Below are positions 32,687 through 44,323 of a DNA stretch of 64,000 bases, in pieces. A program made the position numbers and the translations under genes. Where the stretch lies: assembly GCF_025118155.1 (NCBI RefSeq), contig NW_026251406.1:469449-533448 (forward strand), read 5' to 3'. The number at the start of each line of letters is the position of its first letter. The stretch's first letter is position 1. Source of the DNA: Cokeromyces recurvatus (taxonomy: Eukaryota; Mucoromycota; Mucoromycetes; Mucorales; Mucoraceae). The notes beneath the pieces are model-generated. The model made no database searches. It worked only from the letters and a program-made list of their open reading frames with translations, and was not told the DNA's origin.

Positions 32687-33580
32687 ATGTTAGCTGCATT
32701 GATTGGAAGAGGGGGGGGAGGGTACCCTTACTTTACACATATGTTTCGTATTTCAAGATTAGCTACTCAAGGCTTTAAGACAAGACTTGCTTATCGGCCC
32801 ATTTTTAATTCAAAAAAAATACCTGTATCTCCCATCCATACTTTGATTTGGAAACGAAATTTTTCTTGTACAATATTTAATCCCACAAAAGACAATGAAA
32901 ATAAAGATCAGCTTAAAATGGAAATAGAAGATGATCTTGAAGTTATTGATCCTCAAACTCTTAAAGAACTTTTACCTAATGACGAACTTGAAAATGAAGA
33001 AATTGATAATGAATGGTTTGTAGACCCAGAATGTGAGACGCTTACAGAAAAAGATTTCATACCTCTGTGGCAACGTCGTACTATAGGAGAGCATATGGAA
33101 GAACGTTTAGCTCTTCAAAAGACTTCAAAAGAATTAATGGAGTCAGGAAAATTGACTGTAGAAAAATTGGGTGACTTATTAGAAGAAAGTAAAATGGATG
33201 ATATTAAAATAATTAATGTGAGTGAAAAGTGTGATTGGGCAGATTACATGATCATTGCCTCTAGTTCAAAAGGAGATAAATATTTGAGTAGTGTAGCCGA
33301 GCATGTTAATAGTGTGGTATGTATTATTATAAAAGGAGATGAAGAAAAAGAAAATTAATATATAATCTAGGTAAAGAAAGCAGTTTCAACAAATCCTGAA
33401 AAGTTAAGAATACAATCCCGTATTGAAGGCAGGGATGGAAGTTCTGGTTGGCTTTTAATTGATTTAGGACGCATCATTATTCATTTATTTACACCTGAAA
33501 TGAGAAAAACATATGACTTGGAAGGTCTATGGGATTCTATTTCAACAGATCCTACACAACCACTTTCAATAAAAGAATAA
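32687..33580 (+). CDS. Mitochondrial ribosomal silencing factor (RsfS/MALSU1 family)
   Basis: Two exons (32687-33316, 33371-33580) give 279 residues. The N-terminus is basic and Ser/Arg-rich, like a mitochondrial targeting sequence (FRISRLATQGFKTRLAYRP). The conserved RsfS/Iojap domain occupies about residues 165-270: CDWADYMIIASSSKGDKYLS, VKKAVSTNPEKLRIQ, EGRDGSSGWLLIDLGRIIIH, and LFTPEMRKTYDLEGLW. Bacterial RsfS and human MALSU1 bind uL14 and block subunit joining. The yeast relative is the N-terminal part of Atp25. The start is ambiguous: ATG at 32687 is followed by a run of eight G, while an in-frame ATG at 32741 begins directly at the presequence. Confidence 0.88.
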
Positions 33581-33694
33581 TTTTTATACATATAAAAAAA
33601 AGAAAAAAAAATTATTCTATTTTATTTGTTATAAGCCTATTTATTTATTTTTTTATTTATTTTTTTCTTTTTTTTTTTTTTTTTACGAGTTTAA

Positions 33695-35315
33695 ATGACA
33701 CAACAAACTAATGATGAATGGACAATTCTCGAGAAACTATTATTAACACAAGCAGTTTATAAATATGGGGAAAATATGTGGTTTCAAGTGGCACGTGTAT
33801 TAAAACAACATAGTTTAATTCAGCAACAAGGAATTCAACGTTCATCTGATTTTTATAATGAAAAGGTACACTTGTCATTAAATAACTTGGTTTTATATAA
33901 TCTATAAAAGTCTAAATATTTAGTTAGAATTGTTCTTTGCAATATTATTTACTTGTCGAGAATATGGGTTCAGAAAAGTAAATCTCTTCATCATTACTTT
34001 TTTCTTTTTTTATTTTTGTTTTAATGCTTGTCCTTTTTTTTTTATACATGTATAGACAACAAACATCTAGACATGAACTCAATAATGACATGCCTGTGGT
34101 TGTCCGGCTTGCTAGACAATTATATTTACAACGTGTAGAGGAAATAAAAAAACGACTTGAAAGAGATCAAGAAGAATTTAACCAACTTGCTACTGAAATT
34201 TGTTCTATTAAATCAGGTCAATGGGATCAGAGATTAACCGAGCAATCAACTATTAACGATAAATTAAACGATAACATGATATCTTTGGCAAATAATGTGA
34301 ATACATACAATACTAATATTATGGATAATGATACTAACGAGTCAACAACGATGAATGAAAAAGAAGTATATTGTATGAAACGTGCGCCAAAGGAATCAAT
34401 CACATCTATATCACACGCTCTTAAAAAAACACAGCTTGATAAACCTATTCAGCAATGTGTTGAAGCACAAGTTATTTCTACCGCAATTTCTAAAGTAAAT
34501 CATCTTATTGTAAATGATATCTTCAAACCATCAGCTAGCAACAAGTCAAAGAAGAATAGTTTAGATACAAATGTAATAGATCCAATAGAAACAAACAAGT
34601 CTATTAAAAAGACAATAGAGCAAGCAATACAAATACAAGAGAAGAATATATGTGAAGATGAAGAAATGTCAGAGCCAAATAAAGAAGAAAACACTGTTAT
34701 AGAGAAAGAGATACAGATGCATCAAATTGAACACCAAAAGAACGAATCAAAGTCTATTTCTGACGATAAACAACGACAAGGTAAATAACAGAAGGTATTA
34801 TTTTTTTTTCTTTCTTTAATCATATTAGTGTTCTTTTTTTTTTTTGTATATAAAAGAAAATATGCATACCAAGCCATTATCAAATCCCAACAATTCTCTA
34901 GAAGACGATGAACAGCAGCTGAAAAATTGGCGGAAAACTATTTATATTTTATGGCAACAGATTGCTAATAGCAAAACTGGAACTATGTTTTTAAATCCTG
35001 TTAATAATAGAAAAGAGCCATTCTACAACAAAGTAGTAAAACGACCCTTATTTTTAAAAACAATTAAAAAGAGGATTAGAGAAGGTGTAAAGTAGTATAG
35101 ACAAAGGATATTTCTAAAGTTTAACACTGATATATAATATAATATAATAGGTTATCAAAACAACGCGTGAATTCGAAAGAGATATCGTATTGATGCTGAC
35201 CAACTCACTTATGTATAATAAAGAAGGAAGTGAACGATATTTGCTGACACTGAACATGTTGGAAGATGTAAGAGAACAATTTGAAATATACAATGATCTT
35301 TTTTCAAACAAATGA
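33695..35315 (+). CDS. BRD8: BRD8-like bromodomain protein (NuA4/TIP60 subunit)
   Basis: Five exons (33695-33865, 33928-33977, 34056-34780, 34857-35086, 35151-35315) give about 446 residues. The N-terminal SANT-like block (EWTILEKLLLTQAVYKYGEN, then NMWFQVARVLKQH, NCSLQYYLLVE) and the following coiled coil (ARQLYLQRVEEIKKRLERD, then IKSGQWDQRL) match BRD8 closely. A low-complexity middle is followed by a C-terminal bromodomain (about residues 325-440: LPNPNNS region, FYNKVVKRPLFLKTIKKRI, REFERDIVLMLTNSLMYN, with the acetyl-lysine-binding Asn in MYN). BRD8 and S. pombe Bdc1 belong to the NuA4 acetyltransferase complex. It lies directly upstream of the YEATS2-like gene on the same strand. Confidence 0.87.
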
Positions 35316-36204
35316 GAAACATTTTCAATAAAAAGAGAATTTGAAATTCCTAGAAAAAGGAATTTTATAGAATTTATTATTAGAGACTACGTTATGCAAA
35401 AAAAAAAAAAGGTCTTAATAAGTGTAGATGCAGCACTTGTAAAGAAAAGAAAAGGAGCCGAGTGATGTGTATCCTCTAACAGTCTTTGAGAGCAGCCTTT
35501 GAAACCCCTCTCTCCCTTTCTCGCTCTTTTATTATGAACATATTGTTAGATTGCCGTTCAATCCTTTTGTCTACTTTAAAATACTCACTCACTTTTGTTA
35601 CTGTTTGGTTGATACACACTTCAACTGCTTATTCTAAGACTATCATGTTTTAATTCTATTTCTGTATAACACACTCTATGTATAAGGCTATATGGAAAAG
35701 AAGAGGAGTTACTACATCCATCATCATCATTATTATTGCTGCTGGTACTATTATCAAGAGTATTCAGATCTTACGAATAATAGAATTTTTAATACTTTAG
35801 AAATTATGTTATACATGATATAATTAAATGCGTATATATTTCTTAGAAAAAAAATAAGCTGCCCATTGGGGTTTTTCTAATTTATTTGAAGAAACATTAT
35901 ATCAACTTGTAGCATTTTTTTTGGTTATATTGTTTATTGAACTGGTGGGCAATATATTTCAAATAAGAAAAAAAAAAACCTTTGGAAACATGTGACTGTC
36001 GACAATGCGTATTTCAAAAAAATTGAAAAAAAGAAGTAAACATTGTATTTTTTTTTTTTTTTTTCCTAATACTTACACATTTGATAGTTTAAAGAGCCAT
36101 GGAGCTACCGAATGTAGATCCATCTCCTAAAAACTCTTTAGTCACTATATCTAGAGGTGAAATTCTTTAGTTGTTACGAAAAAGCTTTTATTGATCTCAT
36201 TTAA
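35316..36204. other. Spacer between BRD8- and YEATS2-like genes
   Basis: AT-rich, with poly(A)/(T) runs at 35398-35410 and 36048-36064. A 15-base match to a conserved 18S rRNA segment near 36152 is not significant. No gene is seen. Confidence 0.55.
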
Positions 36205-39048
36205 ATGATAGATGAATCAACAAAGAAGAAAATAATAGATATTATAAACCATCAATTTGATTTAGAAATATATCTTAAACAAAGAGAGTTATCAACAATT
36301 CGACAAGAGATTGCTAAAGCAGAAAATATACTTAATGATTTAAAACAAGCCGTAGAAAATGGTACATGTTCTTTATTATTATTATCGACTTTTTCTTTTA
36401 TGCTAATGTTAATATGATTAGAAACCATGGCTGCAAATATGCCAGAAGCAGCACATTATACCCGACGATCTGCAATGTATTATCACGGCGGCTCAAAAGC
36501 ATTATTAAATCAAGGAAATACACCAAAACGAAAAGTATATAGGACCTCAGAAAAGAGTAAATTGTATGGTAGACGACAAGATGGTGTTTATGTTAGGTAA
36601 TATTTTTTCCATTAAAAAAAAAGGAAAAAAAAACTCCCTCTAACAGATTTTATAATTTTAGTTTGGCTTGTCCTGCATGTCATCGTGATGATTTCGCAAA
36701 TCAACAGGGATTTTTAAACCATTGTCGTATATCACATAATTTAGAATTTGGACCGTATGAACAAATCATGTTAAAATGTGGTACACCAGTTGATGAATCA
36801 GAAGTACCTCTTGATAGTCCTGCTCGAACAAGACCAGTCATGAATTTAATTCCTGCAATAAGGTATGATGCTATATATAAGATTAAAAAAAAAAGAAAAG
36901 TGTTTAAAAATGAACAATACTAACTGATTATCTATTACTTAGACAAACTCAAAAGAAACTTGAAAGAGTAAGATATAATAAATATTGGAATGTTCATGTA
37001 TTGATGCTTTCATAAAACTAGCCTTCGATCAAAGTATTTGAAGAAGATGTTGATATGGAACTAGAAAATGAACGAAAATCGAATGTACCAACAGCAATAT
37101 CAGAAGTAAAATCATATGAAACGCCTGCGAAAACAAAAACAGTAGATACTTTAACAACCTTAAATCATACATCTGCAGTTGAAAAAGCAAAAAGTTCAGT
37201 CATACCCACTTCTGTAAATAATGTGAATGAAAAACCAATTGAAAGTAGTTTATCGAATACTGTTGAACAAACCATTTCACAAAAATCACTGGGAAAAGAA
37301 AATTCAAAAAAGCCAGAGCCATCTACAGTAGCTATAACTACAAATACAACTACAACTACAGCAAACAATGAAGAGCAAAGCAAGTCTGTTCAAGCTGCTG
37401 ATACACAAATAGATACTAATACTTCAACTAATAATATACCAAAGATAGAATCTCTTGCAGCAGCCATGTCCTCCATTAGTACTGCAGATATTGGATCTCG
37501 CTTTTATATAAAACGTCGAATACTTGTAGGAAATGTTAGTAAATACTTGGCACCAGGTAATATGAAGTAAACTTAAAAGAAAAAAAAAGATAAACTTCAA
37601 TTTACCATATACATATATTTATATAGAACGTCGTGATCCTTCTTTAAAACAATTTACACACAAGTGGATGATATATATTGTCGAGCCTCCACAATCAAAA
37701 GAAAAAATTTCAGCATTTATTACTTGTGCTCGATTTTATTTACATCCAAGCTATAAGCCTCATGATGTCGTGGATGTTACTGATGCACCATTTAAACTTA
37801 CACGACTTGGTTGGGGTGAATTTCCAGTTCGCATTCAGTTATTCTTTGTAGATAAACGTCGCAATAAATCCGTTGACTTGATTCATCATTTGAAATTAGA
37901 TAATACACAATCAGGAAAGCAACTATTGGGTAGTGAGCGAAGTATTGAAATTGAATTAGATAGGAATACAGATTTTAATGATACCACCACTTCTACACCA
38001 ACAAATAATATACCAGTAATGAAACAACAAAACCAAGAAAATACTGAAACATCAGAATCAATGGCTGTAAAACAAAAAATGAGTCTTTTAGGTGGCATTT
38101 TGAAAGAATGTGTCAGAAAGTTACCAATTGTCAGAGCTGGTATATCATATAGTTATACATATCTATAAATATACAAAATTCTAATTTACTTTATTTACTT
38201 TACTAAAGGCTCTCATGGTAAAGTTCTTCCTTACAGTTGCGCATTGAGTTCAAAAATGTTTTTTAAATGGTCAGTGGGTAAACGAAAGGCACTTGAATGG
38301 CATCGAGCACGATTGTTACGTTTAGAGACACAAAAAAGAGCTTTTGAAGTCAACGATAATGTGTTAAGAATAGCTGCTGAAGCACTTACAACGAAAGATG
38401 TCGTCTTATGGTGCCGTACTAAAAAATATACACCTGTAAAATCGGATGCAAATGATGATACTCACGAACAAGAGACGCCTGTCGGTTATTGCAAATTCTG
38501 TGGTAGTTTAAGAGATGGTCATGACGAGAGTATGGATGATAATTGTCCCAGAAGACCAAAAGGATGGAACAGTAGAAAACGAAATGGTGGTAGTATTAAT
38601 AGCATGACTAGTGTGACAAAATTATTGAGCTCATTAGAAATGGGATGGGATGCAGGTAAATTATAACATAAATCATTGCTAATATAGATCACTAATACTA
38701 TTATTTTTTTTTTTAGATGATGAAATGGATATTGATGTAGATATGAATCATGGTCCAACTCCTAAAAAGGAACAAGTCAGTCGTCAAAGCGGTATAACAA
38801 AAGAAGTTGAAGGTTGGATTGCTGATACGGACACTATGGATGTCGTAAATGAAAGGACTTTAGACTGGATATGGTCTGTAGTAGGTCAACTGCGACTGAA
38901 AAGTGTAATCGCAAATGATATGCTGTTAGCAAAAAATGGTAATTTACAAGGTCCTATGCCTGGTTTTGATTTATCAGCTGCAATGAATCAAAGATTGGTA
39001 GTAGGAAACATCTTAACACAGGTAAGAGGCGATACATATAAATGAATG

Positions 39049-39080
<32 letters not shown>

Positions 39081-39367
39081 TCAATTTTCTTATTTATTTA
39101 TTTTATTTTATTTTTTTTTTTTTTGTGAAGGCAACCCGAGTATTCTTGAAAAAATTAATAAATCAAACGCTAAATGCATGTCGTAAAGAAGATGAAGGAT
39201 CAGCAAATAAATCAACGAAAATGATGGTCCCATATCATATTTACCAAGCATTACAACAGCGAGAAGAATTTGATTTTCTGACTAATCAGTATATGGCGTC
39301 TGAAGAAGAACCTACAAAACAAGAAGATGTGGATAAGATGAATATGGATGTCATGGAAAATCCTTAG
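36205..39367 (+). CDS. YEATS2: YEATS2-like acyl-lysine reader
   Basis: Nine exons (36205-36361, 36422-36596, 36662-36862, 36943-36967, 37022-37556, 37627-38139, 38209-38655, 38717-39021, 39131-39367) give about 864 residues, including a 25-base micro-exon. The N-terminal helix (IIDIINHQFDLEIYLKQREL) is followed by a C2H2-like finger near residue 115 (CPACHRDDF..FLNHCRISH). The YEATS domain starts near residue 345 (RRILVGNVSKYLAP, HKWMIYIVEPPQ, FYLHPSYKPHDVVDVTDAPF, LTRLGWGEFPVRIQLFF). A CKFCG..C motif and a histone-fold-like C-terminus follow. In animals YEATS2 reads acylated H3K27 in the ATAC acetyltransferase complex. The GWGEFPVR aromatic region of the reader pocket is intact. Confidence 0.9.
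39055..39078. repeat. Poly(A) tract in YEATS2 intron
   Basis: About 27 A in the last intron (39022-39130), followed by T runs before the acceptor. Confidence 0.85.
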
Positions 39368-39710
39368 TAGTTTTTTTTTTTTCCCGATTCTTGTCATGTC
39401 AACAACAAATTATCACTTCATGTTGGTGAACAAAAAAAAAAAGAAAAAAAAAAGAACAGATAGGAAAGCTTAAGTACTTTTAGACAATATAATAGATCTT
39501 CTTAATTTAAGCTTCGTGCTCATAAAGTCACTGAGAAGAGTAATAATAACTTTTTTGTTGAAGGATACCTAGATGTGTATATAATCATTGTTATCATTAG
39601 TATTATAAATAAAATATACGTATAATATATTTAAATTAAAATATGTACATAATCATAATTTATACATGTATAAATGTATATATAAACTGTCGATTAAGTA
39701 TGTTTATACT
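39368..39710. other. Convergent intergenic region
   Basis: Short spacer between the 3' ends of the YEATS2-like (+) and RasGEF-like (-) genes, with A runs and AATAAA at 39607-39612. No gene is seen. Confidence 0.55.
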
Positions 39711-40990
39711 TTATTGAACTGTAGTATTTATAGTGGTTATTATATCTTTTGTTGATTTACGAAATTGTAAAACCTCTATTTGCCAATAGCTCTGTTCTAA
39801 TTCTTCTTTTGATATAGGATATCCCTTCCAGATTTCATCTTCATCTTCTTCATCGCTATGAACAGGGTATCCTGTCCATTCCTCTTCATCTCTGAACATA
39901 TTTTCAATTGGTTGATAGTGTGAGTCCCTAATTGGGTAACCTGTCCATACTTCGTCGTCGTCGTCGCCGTCGTCATTACTTTCCTCTGTCACTATCATAA
40001 GATTAGTAGTTTTTGTTTTATCTAGAGCTAATGGCAGGTTCGATTTCATTTTGTAGCCATTTGATTCAAGTTTAATTAGTTGGAGGGTTGAAGTTGGTAT
40101 TACTTTAGTTAGACTAAGACTTTCTTGATTAACATATGACATTTCTTCTTCTATCTCCTTTTGACTTGATATCGAAGCATTCAATGATATTTGCTGATTA
40201 TTTTCATAAACATGTTTTTCTTCGAAAGCCTCTATCTCTTCTTTCTCGTCATTGTAAATTGTTATATCTGAGCTCTTTACTTTAGTTATACAAGTATAAC
40301 TTTCGTCTTTTATTTGACTGTTATATAAACCGAATTGGCTTTCATTATATAGAAACCGAGTAACATGCATCTCCTTTTGATGCGAAGCCTCTGGATTATT
40401 TAATATGTTATCTTCAAGCACTGAATTCAATATCGTTGTATTATCCTCTCTCATTTTATTAGCCAGCCGAGTATCTTCCATGATGATTCCCTCTTCTGTC
40501 GGTATGAAACAACTTGATGGCTGATCGGGTTTTTTATCAATATGCAAAACTTCTTCTGACAATGTGAGATTACTTTCATGATTCAGTTTATAATGTACAA
40601 CAAAGGACTCATATAAATCATCATATTCATCCTTCGATGGCTCTGATTCTATTCCATCTCTAGTAACAATCACCAAGGGCTCAACGTATAAACTTTCATG
40701 ATATAATTGATGTCGAGTCAAGTAAGGTTGTGATACAAGCCAGTGGAATATATGTGAATTACTTTGTAAACGATCAAGTTCAAGGCAAGGTGGAATCGAT
40801 AATTTAATAGTATTCATAGTTTGTTTGTTTTTCGTTTGAGAAAAAAATGTTTCCATTAGATCCGACGACGACAACAATGATGATGATGATGATGATGTAT
40901 CAATATGATTGATAAGGCACTGTTGGCAAAATTGAAGTAGGAGAATAGTAATTGAGATGAAAGAATCCAACGAGTCTGAACTACTACTAC

Positions 40991-41028
<38 letters not shown>

Positions 41029-41837
41029 TTCATGGTTGGACGTGGTAGTGGTTGAAGTAATTCTTTTATGATAGAAAAGTGAGCATGTATGAAAGGAATA
41101 GCAATCATTTGTGATTTATTAGGGATTCTATTTTGAAAATGGGCTATTTGCAACCCAAGTTGGTGGTGATATGCTTCGAAATGTCTATCAGGTGATAATA
41201 AAGTAGTAAGTGCTTTATAAATATCGAGAAAATGTAAAGGGCATTCAGACCAGATATGAAGTCGTTGAACCTCTGGCATTTGTAAAGAAATCAAGATGGC
41301 TGTGCAACCAGAAAAATCACGATAGATATGAAGCAAGATATAAGCTACTTGAATTAATTGAATAATTATAGTTGGTTTGCTATTATGGTAAATAACCTGA
41401 TGTGCAAATGAATGTGAAAGATATTGATGAAAGTCTAATAATGGTTTAACATTAAGCCCATAAAGTGATTTATTATCAAGTACTATCATTTGAAACAAAC
41501 GACAATCAATATACGCTATTTCTTTTGCAATCTCATATATATTAAAATCAAAGAATGACGAAGCTTGGACTGATTGTATATCCCTTGTAAGTTGATCCAA
41601 TTTTTCGGTTTTGTCGATGTAGATTTGATTTAATGAAGCCCTGACCTCAGGGGTATTGTTATCTACAGATAATTTCTTTTTTGTTTGTGCAAGTATTTCA
41701 GCATATTCCCATGACATTTTTATTAACGGCGATAGAGGTACAAGTGGTATTCTATCAATTATTTCTGCTTTATTTCTCCTATTATGATTCATTAAGGAGA
41801 ATAGAATGAAAGAAAAGACTATATTTGTTTTAAACAA
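39711..41837 (-). CDS. RasGEF (Cdc25-like) domain protein with WxGYP repeats
   Basis: A single-exon gene of 708 residues from the first ATG, or 693 from MNHNRRNKAEII at 41792, which is equally plausible. Residues about 100-270 resemble the catalytic CDC25 fold of Ras exchange factors: IYEIAKEIAYIDCRLFQMI, HIYRDFSGCTAILISLQMPE, VQRLHIWSECP, and MIAIPFIHAHFSIIKELL (compare the usual IPFLG..L.D). Poly-Thr and poly-Ser runs follow at about 275-325. The C-terminal 350 residues are acidic and probably disordered, ending with three copies of W-T/K-GYP-I/V. Divergence in the helical hairpin leaves exchange activity uncertain. A role as activator or scaffold for a Ras-like GTPase is inferred. Confidence 0.72.
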
Positions 41838-42789
41838 AGTATTTTTTTCTTTTTGTTTTTTTTTTGTTTTGTTTTGGGGGTTTTTTTTTTTCTGTTTATT
41901 TATTAAAACATAAAGTTAATGATAAGCTTTGTCTAACTTCACATACACACACAATTACACCAAAATCCTAATTGTATTCAAGTTATGAAGACTTCTAAAT
42001 GTACGAAATGCAATATTAGATCATCTATTGTTTTGATTTATTTTATATTTTAAATTGATAACTATAGTCACAAATATCAAATAGGCCTATAAACAATAGA
42101 TCTTCTATCCATAGTATACAAAAATCTTGTGCTCCATTCCTATGCAAGATAATATCAAAGTATTCGAAAAAGTATACTCAATATAACAAAATTCTATCTT
42201 GAAGAAAGAATGATAAAACGATCTGGGAAAAAAAGGGGGAGGATATTCTTTCGTCCATGTTGTGTGAATGTTTAAAAAGAATATATATCTTTTGTACTAT
42301 GTGTATTAACCCGTATCATCTGTTCTAAAATACATAGTTTTAGTTATATCCTTTTGGGTATTATAGCTTTTATTTAACGCATTTTATTATAAAAAAAAGA
42401 AAGAAAGAGTTGAAAGATGCTCGAATATTATTATTATATGTATAATATTTAACTTGCAGTAGGCCTCACATCAATAATATTTATGAAATATTTTTAGTTT
42501 ATATCGTATTTTTTTTTTCATTGTGAATAATTAGTCTTAAACTAGATACCTTCTTTTTGTCTAAAATATCTTTATAAAGTTACATAACAGTATTCAGAGA
42601 TTAAAGTGCTCAATAACTTAAAGCACAGGAAATCATAATCAAATCAAGTGTAGATAGCAGACCTCTAAAAAGAAATCAATCTTTAGTAAAAATATTAAAA
42701 CTTTGAAGTGGGCTCTATTAAAAAACTAGTGTAGGATTATTAAGAGAAGACTAAGTCAGTCTACCAGTCAATTAAAAACTTGAATAGTC

Positions 42790-42843
<54 letters not shown>

Positions 42844-43933
42844 GAGAATTTTGTTTGTAGGAAAGCATGCTGAGGACAAATTGTTTATATTTGGCTATCC
42901 GTGTTTTAGTAATAAATAATTCAAGCTATTCTTTGATAATAATTCTTGATGATGAAGCTTAGTTAAAACCACCAAAGCTTCACAATGGAGAAGTTAAATA
43001 AAATTTGACGTGATATCATAGTCATTAGTTATTCATATCTTACAAGCTACTCCAATCGTGTCTAGGATATCTGTCTGGTTAAACACACTAATTTTGCTTG
43101 TGTAAACTGCACTAGTTAATGAATATTTACCTTGTTGCATTTATAACGAATTTTGCCAGTCCTATAATATCAATTCAAGTAAATAGACTTATAAATTGGT
43201 CACACAAATTAAATGCTTTTGTTTTCACATATATATTTTGAGTTGGCTTCAATAAACTTAATGGTTGAAACACTCTTGCCTAGTTGTATTACTAAAGTCG
43301 ATGTATGTCCAAGAAGAAATATCGCAAGCTTATTTAATATACACCGTGATACCCGGTAGCCTATTCTTTGGTTACTAATGACACAAATTCAATACAATTA
43401 ATAAATATGGAAGTGTCTCGGTTACTTTATCAAAGTAGTAAGCCTAATTTTGTATTAAAGTATGTAATATAAATTAAAAATATATGGTATATTTACTATT
43501 CTCCTCCTAATCACTTATCAAATCAATCTTCTCGCTTTAACTTGGGTATCCATTACCTTAGTCAATAGCCTATATTGTTGTATGATATGGGTCTAGACTA
43601 ATCACAACATAAGAAAGATCCGTCTTTATCATATTTACGTCCTTCATACCCTTCTTCTTTAGTTATTATACAAGGTATATTAACTCCTGTAAAACCCAGG
43701 TAATAAATTTATACAACACTTGAAAGGAGAGATAATTGAAAATAACTGTCAAAATGTTATATTGAAAACCCTATATCCCAAATAAAGAATTTTAACTGTT
43801 TCTTTGCTGAATGACTGTTTAAAATCTCAGAAGAAAACCCAGAAAAGAAAAACATAGATGATATGCATTTATATAGCTGTCAGGGGTCCTTTTATATTAT
43901 TATTATTTATTACTTGTCAATTATTCATACAAT
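41838..43933. other. Long intergenic region
   Basis: About 2.1 kb of AT-rich DNA containing a poly(A) tract of about 49 bases (42793-42841). A possible TATATAG (about 43871) lies 60 bases before the MetRS start. I see no open frame, RNA gene or recognisable transposon. Confidence 0.6.
42793..42841. repeat. Poly(A) tract
   Basis: About 49 consecutive A in intergenic DNA, the longest homopolymer in the window. Confidence 0.95.
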
Positions 43934-44283
43934 ATGCAAGTTTTAAAATTTTGGAATACGTCAAAGCAAAAGTTATACAAGCCAGATTACAGGCTGATAG
44001 CTAAATGTGCTAGTTCTACAAAAGCATTTGTAACAACCCCAATATACTATGTTAATGCAGGTAAAGACTCATCTCAATCATTTGATTAATTATTCTTATG
44101 TATACATGTATTTACATATATAATTATTTATTTGGTTTTTTTTGGAAATAGCTCCTCACATAGGACATCTTTATTCGACTGTTTTGGCCGATACAATTCG
44201 ACGAAATTATATATTGCATGGAAAGGATGTAATCATGTCAACCGGTACTGATGAACATGGCTTAAAGGTAAGTTATGAAAGTT

Positions 44284-44323
<40 letters not shown>

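Noticed and set aside
36150..36170. Match to a conserved 18S rRNA segment (AGAGGTGAAATTCTT)
   Set aside because: Only 15 bases match, flanks do not, and such a match is not unlikely by chance in 64 kb.
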